This document shows positions 1-8,345 of a DNA stretch of 64,000 nt, in pieces. Each line of letters starts with the position of its first letter. The first letter of the stretch is position 1. Source of the stretch: Clostridiales bacterium. Its GTDB lineage: Bacteria; Bacillota; Clostridia; Oscillospirales; Butyricicoccaceae. A model generated the notes under the pieces. That model saw only the letters and a list, made by a program, of their open reading frames with translations. It did not search any database and was not told where the DNA came from. The translations under genes and the position numbers were made by a program. The stretch lies in assembly GCA_004555915.1 (NCBI GenBank), contig SFJM01000005.1:1-64000 (forward strand), read 5' to 3'.

Positions 1-25
1 TGACTATTAGGAAAGGAAGAAAGAC

Positions 26-307
26 ATGCAACAGATTAGCACAGAAACACGGAAAAAAGTTGTCCGGCAGCATATTCAGGATGGCAGAACACTTGCCAGC
101 CTGGCTGCTGAATATGGCGTATCTAAAGCTACTATGTCTAATTGGGTACGTGCATACCGCGAAGAATGCCAAACAAATGACGAAGCCATGAATCAATATG
201 AACTGATGCAGGAGATTCGTCGTCTCCGTCAGGAAAAAGCTGAACTTGAAAAGGAAAATCAGTTCCTAAAAAAAGCAGCGGCATTCTTTGCGAAGGAAAT
301 CGATTAG
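26..307 (+). CDS. IS3-family transposase OrfA (HTH subunit)
   Basis: This 93-residue protein is the DNA-binding OrfA subunit of an IS3 transposase. The N-terminal half (about residues 5-50) is a helix-turn-helix of the transposase_8 type, with the motif LAAEYGVSKATMSNWVRAY. The C-terminal half (about 58-90) is a leucine-zipper-like coiled coil (IRRLRQEKAELEKENQFLKKA), which in this family mediates multimerisation and fusion to OrfB. A GGAAAGGAAG Shine-Dalgarno stretch precedes the ATG. The stop codon overlaps the GTG of orfB by one base (TAGTG), so OrfB is made either by coupling or by the ribosomal frameshift usual in IS3 elements. OrfA itself appears intact. Confidence 0.9.
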   Translation: MQQISTETRKKVVRQHIQDGRTLASLAAEYGVSKATMSNWVRAYREECQTNDEAMNQYELMQEIRRLRQEKAELEKENQFLKKAAAFFAKEID

Positions 308-1157
308 TGGCTTATCGATTTATTGAAGAAAATCAGAATGAATTTGGACTCAGGTGGTTATTGTCTCATATGAAAATCTGTCCGAATGCTTATTATAACT
401 ATCTAAAGCATTCTAAGGCTGCATATTTGGAAAAGAAACAGTTTATCTGTAACGAGATAAGAAATATCTATCATGAACTGGGTGGCATAATCGGTCATCG
501 TCCTATGAGAGTATTTCTTTCCAGAAAAGATATCCGTCTCAGCAAAACTACAGTTTATAAGTATATGAACAAAGAGCTCAAGCTGCAGTGTGTCTGTCGG
601 CGAAAGAAACCTGGATATAAAAAGGGGCATGCTCATAAAATATTTCCAAATCTTCTTGAGCAAAACTTCAGAGTTGAAAAGATCAATCAGGTCTGGTGTA
701 CAGACTTTACATATTTATTTCTTACCAATGGTACTACGCGCTTTAATTGTACAATCATTGATTTATACGACAGGAGTGTCGTCGCCAGTGAAAATGGAAA
801 ATGGATGACCAGCGAGCTTGCAATTCGCACCCTTAAAAAGGCTTTAAAAGCAACCGGTTGTATCGCTCAGAATTTAATATTGCATTCTGACCAGTGGAGT
901 CAGTTTACATCTCTGGAATTTATTTTATTCTGTCAGGATCATAGCATCACTCAGAGTATGAGCCATGCCGGTTGTCCGTATGATAATGCACCGATGGAGC
1001 GTTATTATAGGAGCTAATCAGTCAGTATTATTTCCATACAGATCAGGAACTGGATCATGCTGTTCAGGAGTTTGCATATCTATGGTACAACCAGATTCAG
1101 CCTCACTCATATCATGATTACATGACACCATTTGAGAAGCGATATGGATTGGTATAA
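307..1157 (+). pseudogene. IS3-family transposase OrfB, broken by a small internal deletion
   Basis: OrfB is the DDE integrase subunit. The reading frame from the GTG at 307 shows the HTH_21 region, then the rve core with WCTDFTYL (first Asp) and LHSDQWSQF (second Asp). The catalytic Glu would be in APMERYY. Right after MERYY (1008) the frame runs into a stop at 1015-1017. The homologous continuation (ELISQYYFHTDQELDHAV, ending PFEKRYGLV) resumes in another frame from 1011 to 1157. Comparison with the family's usual YxxLKxEL stretch implies loss of about ten bases, not a programmed frameshift. The C-terminal 50 residues are therefore not translated in frame and the transposase is probably dead. 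Confidence 0.85.
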
Positions 1158-2353
1158 TTAGGTGGTGGTGTTACAAAAATGCTTGACCACAACAAGTCCA
1201 AAAAGTCCAGAATCATATCCAAATAGGTAAAGTACAATACCGGCTTTCCATTTTCGTCCTCATTATAAATGTTGATGTCATCGTCTAAAATCCCGTGAAA
1301 ACGCAGATGAGTAAAGCCAATGCTCTCCTGCATAATCCGCAGCTGCCGCTGTACGTTGGCAGAAATAATCTCTCCTGCGTAACCGACATTGATAATTTTC
1401 TGCCATGTGTGCGGAAACGCTGTGCCCTTTGCCGCTGCATTTACCGTTACTGGCAGCACATGAACCCCACGTTTTCCTCCCGGTTCAGTGTCCTGTTTTG
1501 TTTCCCGGTTGTCCCGGTATTGCAATAGGGTTTTCATCTCCGCCAGAAGGAATGGCTGCTGTTTCTCCCGCCATCCTGCGCTGCGAAACGCCGAAGGCGT
1601 CATATGAAATGTCTTATGAAACGCCACATAAAAGGAATTGATATTCCCAAATCCCACGTCAAATGCAATCTCCGTGATGCTTTTTGTGCTTTCCTGCCGA
1701 AATTCGCGCACGACTTCCTGCAGCCGAAGCTGCGTCAGGTATTCGGAAAACGAAACCGACATGCATTCTTTAAACGTCCGGGACAGATGTCCCGGCGTCA
1801 CATCAATCGTCTCTGCTACCGATTGCAGCGTCAGTTTCTCCCGAAAGTGCTCCCGCAGATACTTTGTCGCTCTTTTCACCCGGTCAAATGCTTTGCTGCC
1901 GGGTGAAAACGGAATATCCCTCTTCTGGCTGAAATTTTTCAGCAGGCAATACAGCAACTGATACAGCAGCGACTGAATGACAATTTCCGCCCCAGCTTCA
2001 TTTTTTGCATCGTGCCAGAACAGTTCCGCAAAGAGACGCTTCATCTCATATCCCTGCTCGCTCTCATCTGCAAGCAAACGGCAGGAAATATTGGATAGCC
2101 GGTAGGAGGACTCCGCATTTTGCAGTATCTCCACCGGGATGCGCAGGACAATTGTGTGTGTATCCTCCGTGAGTGCTGTGACCGCAAATGATTCGAACGG
2201 ATTGATTGCCACCAGATCGCACGCCGACAGCGTCAGCTCCTCCTCCTGAATTAGCAGTGTCATCCTTCCGGATAGTACGAACAAAAGCTCCACTGTTTCT
2301 TCTCGATACAGCCCCTTATGATAGCCGTCAATTTCAAATATATCATGAATCAT
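1118..2353 (-). pseudogene. AraC-family regulator with GH39-like C-terminus, truncated by IS3
   Basis: The protein begins with a cupin-like sensor (about residues 1-100). A two-motif AraC/XylS DNA-binding domain follows at about 165-270 (LTLQSVAETIDVTPGHLSR and ITEIAFDVGFGNINSFY). After residue 300 comes the start of a glycoside-hydrolase-39-like domain (HTWQKIINVG, LRFHGILDDDINIY). Such AraC-GH39 regulators usually continue for several hundred residues and control plant or host glycan use. Here the homologous part stops around residue 388, near position 1190. The last two dozen codons come from the IS3 element, so the GH39 domain is lost. DNA binding may persist. A GGGAAAG ribosome site precedes the ATG, and an upstream promoter is visible at 2412-2440. 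Confidence 0.8.
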
Positions 2354-2411
2354 ATCATATTCTCTTTCCCATATTCTCTTTTTTTGTTATTTTTATTCCT
2401 GTTTTCAACAT

Positions 2412-2440
2412 ATTATACCACGCTTTGCATGCTACGAAAA
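2412..2440 (-). promoter_or_regulatory. Promoter of the truncated AraC gene
   Basis: On the minus strand a perfect -10 (TATAAT, 2412-2417) lies 17 bases from a weak -35 (TTTTCG, 2435-2440). The predicted start is about 50 bases before the AraC ATG. The region between it and the IS30 end at 2474 is short and AT-rich, so any more distant regulatory site was displaced by the IS30/IS4 debris. Confidence 0.5.
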
Positions 2441-2473
2441 TAAGACTGCCCAAAAATAATATTAAAAAAGCGA

Positions 2474-2496
2474 ATTGCAATAGCAAGTTGCAATAG
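2474..2496 (+). repeat. IS30 left terminal inverted repeat
   Basis: The 23 bases beginning ATTGCAATAGC and ending AAGTTGCAATAG match the reverse complement of 3647-3669 at 19 positions. The inner half, AAGTTGCAATAG, is identical in both ends. Confidence 0.8.
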
Positions 2497-2529
2497 TTTT
2501 GACAAGGGACGATCCTAGCAGGGGGCGGG

Positions 2530-3567
2530 TCAGAGGGCATAGATGCGATCCAGCTCCGCGTCAAACAGTTCATCCGGAGTCCGGTAGCCCAGTATCTTTC
2601 TCGGCAGTGTATTGGCCCAGTCTGCCATGTAGGCAATATCCTCTGCCGAGTATCTGGCCATGCTAACCCCCTTGGGAACGAATCTGCGCAGCAGCTTATT
2701 GTGGCACTCATTCGTGCCTTTTTCCCACGAAGAATATGGATGCGTAAAGTAAACGTTGGTGCCTTGTGCCGCCAATTCTATCAATCTGGCAAACTCAGAT
2801 CCATTATCACCGGTCACACTTTTGAAGACAGCGGCGGCCATACTTCCAAAGTGGATCATGACACTGTGAATTGCATCCTGAACCGATTCGGCAGTATGGT
2901 CAGCAGCCTTAATCCAGATGGCTTTGCGGGTTTTTCGTTCCACCAGTGTTACGGTGCAGGGTTCATCCTCGTACTTGCTTCCCACCACTGTATCTGCTTC
3001 CCAGTGTCCAAATTCCTCCCGAAGTTCCACACTTTGGGGGCGCAATTCAATACTGTCACCAAGAATCCGCTTGTTTTTCCGAACTCTGTTCTTCTTTGTA
3101 CTGCGCTTCAGCTTCTCTGGAAGATCCATGTTTTGGATCCGGATCAGACCGTTGTCCACATAGTTGTACAGCGTTTTTGTACAGACGATCTGATCCCGAC
3201 GAAATCTCTTGGTTTCCAGCGCCTTTCCGACACACACATCCAGAGACCACCCCTTGGCGAACTGCTCTTCGACATACTGGATAAAGCCAGATACTTCCAG
3301 TCGTCTGTACTGACGGCGGCTGTTGCGACGGTTTTCCTGCTATCTCTGTTCGCCCGCATTTGCCTTATACCTGGCAATCTTGCCGTTGTACAGATACACT
3401 GTCCCTCGGGCGACCTCGTTCTTGATGGTGTTGTAAGGTCTGCCCAGATGCTTGGCGATCCGGTAGATCGACCAACCATCTTTTCGCCGCACTTCGATTT
3501 CATGGCGTTCCTCCGATAAAAGGTGTTGCCCTTTGCGATGCTCAGTAGTATAATTTTGAGTGTCCAT
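2530..3567 (-). pseudogene. IS30-family transposase with in-frame amber codon
   Basis: The full reading frame is 346 codons, the usual IS30 transposase length. The N-terminal HTH (YRIAKHLGRPYNTIKNEV) lies at about residues 30-52. The DDE core shows HWEADTVVGS, TGDNGSEF and a catalytic Glu in SSWEKGTNE. A single TAG at 3340-3342 interrupts the frame after residue 75 (KANAGEQR). The frame on both sides of the stop is the same, and the residues that follow it (QENRRNSRRQYRRLEVSGF) are typical family sequence. One point mutation therefore explains the break. Without suppression only the HTH peptide would be made. The ATG at 3567 is the natural start. Confidence 0.88.
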
Positions 3568-3646
3568 AGTGTTCGATCCTTTCGGTAGGTTTGGTGTGGT
3601 AGCTTAATTTTACCACTGGATCGTCACTATGGATATTTTCTTCTCT

Positions 3647-3669
3647 CTATTGCAACTTCATTTTACAAT
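3647..3669 (-). repeat. IS30 right terminal inverted repeat
   Basis: This is the partner of the repeat at 2474-2496. Read inward on the minus strand it begins ATTGTAAAATG and ends AAGTTGCAATAG. It marks the exact point at which the IS4-type transposase reading frame is cut. Confidence 0.8.
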
Positions 3670-4361
3670 GCGCGTAAGGATAGATTTGTTATTATCCCAT
3701 AAGACTCTTTAGCTCGGATAATATAATTCCATGATTTTTCTTGAAAGTGTGCAATGTTATTAAAAGACTCGTATCCTCGATCCATAAGAGCAATTACATT
3801 CTCTTGGATTTTAGATCGATCAACCATAGAAACCAGAGCGCTGTGCTCATTCATGCCTCTCTTGGGTTGAATAATTGCATCAACATAGATTTTGTTGAGT
3901 ATGTCATACATTGCATTTAAGTGGACGAGATTGTAGTTTTTTCCGTTTTCCGTATTTTTGATGGCGGAAAATGCATCATTGGGATCTGATGGTAATCGCA
4001 GATCCGAACCGTCTACGGCCAAAAGCCGGTATCCTTGAAACTTAGAATCCGGCACAAAGGAATCTGTAAATTCCTGAAATACCAGTTCCATGGCTTCTGG
4101 CCGAATTTTATTTCGTTGCTGGACGAACGCAGAGGCGCTGGGCATGTCTGCTGAAAATTCAAACCAATCATATAATTCCTTTGAAAGGCTATTACTTCCC
4201 ATACCAACGAGCATGAGCAGCATGGTCTCTAAAGGCAACTTGCGCTTGCGCGAGAAATCCTTTTGGAGATTATTTACGCAAATATCTAAATTTGTAGCTG
4301 CTGTCTGAATTGAGCGGAGTAGTGCAGTTTGAATATGATTAGGACTTGTCTTATATTTCAT
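3670..4361 (-). pseudogene. IS4-type transposase, 3' half removed by IS30
   Basis: About 230 N-terminal residues of a DDE transposase of the IS4 superfamily (DDE_Tnp_1) remain. The first catalytic Asp is in LLAVDGSDLRLPS and the second in VIALMDRGYESF. The YREK-containing C-terminal third with the catalytic Glu is missing, because the reading frame meets the IS30 right repeat at 3669. Complete relatives are about 430 residues. A good AGGAGG ribosome site precedes the ATG at 4361. The missing part is not found on the other side of IS30, so the gene is a remnant and cannot be restored by simple excision. Confidence 0.85.
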
Positions 4362-4525
4362 TCCGAAAGCCTCCTTAAAAATGTCCTCATTTTCAAGGCG
4401 AAGCCTTCGATTTTTTGTTATTTGTCAAGTGTTTTTTGTTTTTATATGTCCCTCTATGTGAAGAAAAAAACACAACTATCCCAAAATGAGATAGTTGTTC
4501 TCTTTCACTCTTAACTAAATGACAT
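3670..4525 (-). mobile_element. Remnant of IS4-type element
   Basis: The remnant comprises the broken transposase and about 160 bases of its upstream end. The upstream part contains an imperfect palindrome (CAACTATCCC...GAGATAGTTG, about 4472-4498), a common feature of IS ends. The boundary is placed near 4525, where ROK-kinase homology begins abruptly. The left boundary was lost to IS30. The order ROK stump, IS4, IS30, AraC suggests successive insertions with deletion. Confidence 0.6.
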
Positions 4526-4809
4526 TGCCCTTTGAGGCCGCAAAACAGCATGACGCTGCCGCCTGTGATGTGGTGGAACGATACATTGATGATCTTGCCG
4601 ACGGCATTGCATATGCCATCAATCTGTTCCGTCCGCAGATGGTATTGCTGGGCGGCAGAATCAGCAAGCAGGGACATTATCTGACCGATCCGCTGCGTGA
4701 AAAGGTAGCACACCGTGCATTTGGCGGAGAACAATCCTATCTGCCTGAAATCCGCTGTGCTGAGCTGGAAAATGATGCCGGCATGATCGGTGCTGCAAAC
4801 ATCAGCTGA
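4526..4809 (+). pseudogene. ROK-family sugar kinase, C-terminal fragment
   Basis: Only the last ~94 residues of a ROK kinase (glucokinase/N-acetylmannosamine kinase type) survive. They start around FEAAKQHDAAACDVVERYIDD and include the conserved LFRPQMVLLGGRISKQG and the terminal NDAGMIGAAN motif. The ATP-binding N-terminus, sugar-binding loops and zinc motif are absent. The upstream boundary coincides with the end of the IS4 remnant, and no ribosome site of its own is evident. An intact ROK kinase exists at 14914-15801, but the two differ, so this was a separate gene, perhaps the glucokinase-like enzyme of a lost sugar operon. Confidence 0.85.
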
Positions 4810-5295
4810 CAGCAGATGCTTCAGCCTGCCTTCTCTCTTTATTCCAATTCCTTCTCCCGGTTCATGGCGTGGGATGCCCTGCGATTGGCATTCCAATGTC
4901 CTGCAGACACAAAAAAACATATTTACTGGAACACAACATACCATCAGGACATCATATCCCCATGATCTGGGCTGAGGGATTGGCAGCAGTAAAACTGAAG
5001 CACATTCTGTTTGATCCATATCATAACAAAAAACCATCTTATCCTACCCAGGGCCTTTCTCCTGGAAGTGATGAGATGGTTTTTATCGTCTTCTGTCGAA
5101 GATGTTCCGGAACCATTTTTCTGTTTTCCATTGGATATGATCCCAGTTATTCTTGACATTTATTGAAAAGAATGCTACTCTATATCCAGAATCTATTATT
5201 CATAGTTTTTCGATAGGAAATATAAGTTATAGATTCAGATAAAATAAGCGATTTTCCTCCATGTGAAGAAATGAACATCGCAGAAAGAGGTCACA
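4810..5295. other. 486-base gene-free stretch: hairpin plus promoter
   Basis: No convincing gene is seen. At about 5031-5087 a long imperfect stem (AAAACCATCT ... AGATGGTTTT) with flanking A and T tracts can act as a terminator on either strand. The right end carries the promoter of the HD hydrolase gene (5153-5181). The remainder looks like decayed sequence downstream of the kinase fragment. Confidence 0.5.
5153..5181 (+). promoter_or_regulatory. Sigma-A promoter of the HD hydrolase
   Basis: A perfect TTGACA (5153-5158) is followed after 17 bases by TACTCT (5176-5181). Transcription would begin about 105 bases before the gene, leaving an AT-rich leader in which no structure was recognised. 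Confidence 0.55.
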
Positions 5296-5853
5296 ATGGA
5301 AACAAAATTAACACGGGCAAGTGCCCTGGAATTGTTATATCAATATAATCAGGATGACTTTCACCGCCATCACGGCAGAATCGTCGGCGGCGTCATGAAA
5401 TATTTTGCCAATGCACTTGGCTATGGCGAAGACGCGGATTATTGGGAAATTGTGGGCATCCTGCATGATTTGGATTTTGAACTCTATCCGGAACAGCACT
5501 GCATCAAGGAACAGGAGCTGATGCGTGAGCATGGTGTGGAAGAATCCATCATCCATGCCACTGCCAGCCATGGATATGCCATTACAGTAGACATTCAGCC
5601 TGAGCATGAAATGGAAAAGATTTTGTATGCAACCGATGAGCTAACCGGATTAATTGGTGCGGTTGCCATTATGCGTCCATCGAAAAGTGTACAGGATTTG
5701 GAAGCTAAATCCGTGAAGAAAAAATTTAAAAACAAAAAATTTGCGGCAGGATGTTCCAGAGAGGTGATTCAGCGCGGCGCAGAAATGCTGGGCTGGGATT
5801 TGGATGATCTGATCGAGAAAACCATCCTTGCAATGCGTACATGTGAAGAATAA
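5296..5853 (+). CDS. HD-domain metal-dependent phosphohydrolase
   Basis: This 185-residue soluble protein has the HD superfamily signature. His26 lies in HRHHGR, the paired His57-Asp58 in GILHDLDFELYPEQH, His92 in TASHGY and a final Asp near 114 in ATDELTG. These residues bind one or two metal ions and hydrolyse a phosphate ester in the family. Close relatives annotated only as HD-domain hydrolase are about the same size, and the substrate is unknown. It stands alone, with its own promoter (5153-5181) and terminator (5863-5902). The AAAGAGG ribosome site supports the ATG at 5296. The tail is rich in lysine (VKKKFKNKKF). Confidence 0.85.
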   Translation: METKLTRASALELLYQYNQDDFHRHHGRIVGGVMKYFANALGYGEDADYWEIVGILHDLDFELYPEQHCIKEQELMREHGVEESIIHATASHGYAITVDIQPEHEMEKILYATDELTGLIGAVAIMRPSKSVQDLEAKSVKKKFKNKKFAAGCSREVIQRGAEMLGWDLDDLIEKTILAMRTCEE

Positions 5854-5862
5854 CAAATCATT

Positions 5863-5902
5863 AGCCTGTGCTTTCTGAAAAATGAGAGAGCACAGGCTTT
5901 AT
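5863..5902 (+). terminator. Intrinsic terminator after HD hydrolase
   Basis: A ten-base-pair stem (AGCCTGTGCT / AGCACAGGCT) with a 16-base loop is followed by TTTAT. Confidence 0.7.
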
Positions 5903-5982
5903 CTATTCCCTCTCTTCTGTGCTGAACCGCCCGCATGCGGAACGCATATGCTGAAAACGAATTGAGTTTCGGAGGGATAAGC

Positions 5983-6624
5983 ATGCAAAACGAGTATTAT
6001 CCATTTGTCAATCTTCCGCTGCCATACAATTATGACGCACTGGAGCCATATATTGATACCAAAACCATGATGCTGCATCATGACCGCCATCTGCAAACGT
6101 ACATTGACAATCTGAATGCTGTACTGCGTACCCATCCCTGGCTGCAGCGGCTGTCACTCAAGCAGTTGATTCAAAATGCATCCAGCCTGCCGTATGATAC
6201 GCAAAATACCCTGCGCAACAATGCGGGAGGCGTATACAATCACAGGTTTTATTTTGATGGATTGCAGCCGTCAACCGGACAGAAGCCTGTCGGTTCGCTT
6301 GCCGCTGCCATCAATCGGGACTTTGGCAGCATTGAGCAGTTCAAAGAGAAATTTCAGGCTGAAGCGCAGTCTGTCTTTGGTTCCGGCTATGCCTGGCTGG
6401 TCGGCACCTGCGATAAACTGCATATCCTCACCACACCAAACCAGAACAGCCCTATCGAGGCAGGACTGTGCCCTATCCTGACCATTGATGTGTGGGAACA
6501 TGCATATTATCTCAAGCATTACAATCTGCGTGCGGATTACATTATCGACTGGTTCCATGTAGTCAACTGGGAACAGGCGGAACAGAATTATCAGGCATGT
6601 GTCAAACAACGCAGCGGTAAATGA
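5983..6624 (+). CDS. Fe/Mn superoxide dismutase
   Basis: The enzyme converts superoxide to hydrogen peroxide and oxygen. All four metal ligands are visible: His32 (MMLHHDRH), His87 (NNAGGVYNH), Asp169 and His173 (TIDVWEHAYYL). The start was moved to the ATG at 5983 because GGAGGG stands ideally in front of it and family homology begins just after. The upstream ATG at 5935 would add 16 unrelated residues. The protein is 213 residues, close to the usual 200-210. Metal preference (Fe, Mn or cambialistic) cannot be settled by eye. The downstream neighbour carries rubrerythrin and rubredoxin domains, so the pair fits an oxygen-defence locus in an anaerobe. Confidence 0.93.
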   Translation: MQNEYYPFVNLPLPYNYDALEPYIDTKTMMLHHDRHLQTYIDNLNAVLRTHPWLQRLSLKQLIQNASSLPYDTQNTLRNNAGGVYNHRFYFDGLQPSTGQKPVGSLAAAINRDFGSIEQFKEKFQAEAQSVFGSGYAWLVGTCDKLHILTTPNQNSPIEAGLCPILTIDVWEHAYYLKHYNLRADYIIDWFHVVNWEQAEQNYQACVKQRSGK

Positions 6625-6807
6625 CGAGTCAATATATCCTTTTATATAGCAGGAGGTTTTGGAACATCCCGGAAAATCATCACATACGAATCGCCTGCAC
6701 AAATGCAGACTTTCACAGATTCTCCGTTCAGCATCATGCCGCCCATGTCCGGCAGACCTGTTCCACGCTTCGGTCTCAGTTTAATCGGACTGTGGCAATG
6801 AATCGTC

Positions 6808-6836
6808 TGGTATTGATTGGGAGAATGTGATATGAT
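6808..6836 (+). promoter_or_regulatory. Probable extended -10 promoter for the phosphoesterase-rubrerythrin gene
   Basis: TGATATGAT (6828-6836) is an extended -10 element about 60 bases before the coding start. The -35 region is poor, as is common for extended -10 promoters. The rest of the 272-base gap (6625-6896) shows no RNA element I recognise. Confidence 0.4.
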
Positions 6837-6896
6837 AGTACCATTGATGAAAATCAAATGATTCAATCATTCATAACATAACGAGGTGGATACAGG

Positions 6897-8177
6897 ATGA
6901 AACCATACAAAATTCAGAAAGTAGAGCAGCCGATCATACGTCTTCCCCAGGTAAAATCCATGGGCGTCATTGGTGACCCCGGATGTGAGGGGCTTGGCAC
7001 ATACAATATGAAAGTATATGCGGGAACACTGGAAAAAAGTGCGGAGGACGATATCACCCTGATTGCAGGTGATCTGGTTCCCACAGGAAATGCGTATTAT
7101 TATGAGGAAATCAGCGAATTGACAGAAGTAATCGCATATAACGATGTCTATGTATTGCGGGGAAACCATGATACAGGTGATTATATGGATTATTTCGGCA
7201 GGAAAAACTATGCCCTGCTTGCAAAAGATTTTTCCGTAGTTGTTCTGGACAATGCCCTGCGGACCTTTGAATCGGAAGGACTGGAGCTTCTGAAACAGGT
7301 GTTGGAAATGGATGAGGTTCAGCGAGTCATCATTGCATTTCATATTCCGGTGCCGAATCATTATATTCGAAATTCTGTATCCGAAGAAGAATTTGCGCGG
7401 CTGAAAGAAGCATATACGCCATGGAAGCACAAGGTAAAATATTTATTATGCGGCCATGTACATTCCAGATTTGAAGATATCGTGGATGATATTCCGTTGA
7501 TCTGTACCGGCGGCGGAGGTGCTCTTATTGAAGATGTATCAGAGGATATCCGGGCCTGTGATGTGGAACATCATATGGTTCACTTTTTCATGGAGAAACA
7601 GGAGCTGAAATACCGTTTTGATAACCTATCTGAAAATGCTTATGACAAAGAGCGAAAGGTTCCGCTACTAAAGGAAAATCTGGAAAAGACCGTAGCCTCC
7701 GAGCTGATGGCACATCTGAAATATCTCATGTTTGCAGATCGTGCAAGAAGACGCGGCATGGAGCGGATTGCCAATCTTTTCGAGGCATTGGCAGCCTCAG
7801 AATATCATCACGCCAGAAATTTTTATTCGATCATACAAAATCAGACTCCGTTCAGGGAATCAGTAGAGTCATTTATTCCCGCTGAAACATTTGAATATCA
7901 ACATTATTATACGATGATGGAAGCGTACGCTGTGGAAAAAGATGCGCCGCTGACCAAGCAGGCATTTTCGGGAGCTGCTGCTGCGGAAATGGTCCATACC
8001 GAACTGCTGAAGGAAGCGTCAGCAATTGACCAGTTTGACAAGGAAACCGTTTATGTGTGTCCGATCTGCGGCTATGTGATGGCTGAAGAGCAGATTCCGG
8101 AACGCTGTCCGGTATGCGGAGGTCCAAAACGGCAGTACAAAGTGTTTCAAAGCGGAAACGATACTGCCGAAAAATAA
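6897..8177 (+). CDS. Metallophosphoesterase-rubrerythrin-rubredoxin fusion protein
   Basis: The protein has 426 residues and three domains. Residues ~20-240 are a calcineurin-like phosphoesterase, with Asp27 in VIGDPGC, GD at 58-59, GNHD at 89-92, His149 and GHVH at 186-189. The usual first motif DxH reads DPG, so one metal ligand is missing. Residues ~260-375 form a ferritin-like diiron four-helix domain of rubrerythrin type, with Glu269, Glu302/His305 and Glu364/His367 in ExxH motifs. Residues ~385-415 are a rubredoxin-like FeCys4 domain (CPIC 388-391, CPVC 404-407). Rubrerythrins reduce peroxide in anaerobes, and the phosphoesterase part suggests hydrolysis or sensing of a phospho-compound. 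Its location beside superoxide dismutase supports an oxidative-stress role, but the combined function is unknown. The GAGG ribosome site fits the ATG at 6897. Confidence 0.88.
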   Translation: MKPYKIQKVEQPIIRLPQVKSMGVIGDPGCEGLGTYNMKVYAGTLEKSAEDDITLIAGDLVPTGNAYYYEEISELTEVIAYNDVYVLRGNHDTGDYMDYFGRKNYALLAKDFSVVVLDNALRTFESEGLELLKQVLEMDEVQRVIIAFHIPVPNHYIRNSVSEEEFARLKEAYTPWKHKVKYLLCGHVHSRFEDIVDDIPLICTGGGGALIEDVSEDIRACDVEHHMVHFFMEKQELKYRFDNLSENAYDKERKVPLLKENLEKTVASELMAHLKYLMFADRARRRGMERIANLFEALAASEYHHARNFYSIIQNQTPFRESVESFIPAETFEYQHYYTMMEAYAVEKDAPLTKQAFSGAAAAEMVHTELLKEASAIDQFDKETVYVCPICGYVMAEEQIPERCPVCGGPKRQYKVFQSGNDTAEK

Positions 8178-8230
8178 ATCATTGTGCCTGCTACCTGTGG
8201 GTATGTGACATAAAGCTGTCATATGATAGA

Positions 8231-8260
8231 TGGCTCCCGGTATGATCCGGGAGCCATTTT
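8231..8260 (+). terminator. Intrinsic terminator after the fusion gene
   Basis: Perfect ten-base-pair stem TGGCTCCCGG / CCGGGAGCCA with a six-base loop and TTTT. Confidence 0.85.
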
Positions 8261-8282
8261 CCTGTCATATCCGATTGAAAAA

Positions 8283-8326
8283 CAAAAAATCACTCAGACA
8301 CAGGTTTTGCGCCATGTCTGAGTGAT
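8283..8326 (-). terminator. Intrinsic terminator of gldA
   Basis: On the minus strand ATCACTCAGACA pairs with TGTCTGAGTGAT over twelve base pairs and is followed by TTTTTTG. It lies just beyond the gldA stop. Confidence 0.85.
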
Positions 8327-8345
8327 ACGCGAAACAGAAAGCTAT

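Larger units (their letters stand above)
1..1190 (+). mobile_element. IS3-family insertion sequence, left end outside window, degenerate
   Basis: The element carries the two-gene layout of the IS3 family: a helix-turn-helix orfA (26-307) and a DDE-type orfB (307-1157). The left terminus is not in the window. The right edge is estimated near 1190, because sequence up to about there is read as a foreign tail on the minus-strand AraC gene. The first seven bases (TGACTAT) match the right arm of the hairpin at 11564-11602, where an orfA scrap also lies, so the window probably starts just inside such a hairpin. The orfB lesion makes this copy inactive unless complemented. The exact right inverted repeat could not be fixed without the left end. 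Confidence 0.8.
2474..3669 (-). mobile_element. IS30-family insertion sequence, complete by ends, transposase broken
   Basis: The element is delimited by imperfect 23-bp terminal inverted repeats (2474-2496 and 3647-3669, 19 of 23 matching). It contains one minus-strand IS30 transposase gene (2530-3567). Its right end cuts the IS4-type transposase gene at 3669. Its left flank is the AraC upstream region, not the missing half of that transposase, so a deletion followed or accompanied insertion. No clear target duplication is seen (flanks gcga and gcgc). Confidence 0.85.

Noticed and set aside
307..1157. Programmed frameshift as explanation for the orfB break
   Set aside because: IS3 frameshifting occurs between orfA and orfB, not inside the catalytic core. 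The missing residues around the Glu show a deletion.
4393..5037. Minus-strand frame of 214 codons across the ROK stump
   Set aside because: It is antisense to conserved ROK sequence and crosses the IS boundary; no ribosome site or motif.
6642..6866. Minus-strand small frame upstream of the phosphoesterase-rubrerythrin gene
   Set aside because: The peptide has a plausible look (PDMGGMMLNGESVKVCIC) but no ribosome site, and it overlaps the promoter of the next gene. It could be a decayed gene; evidence is too weak to list.
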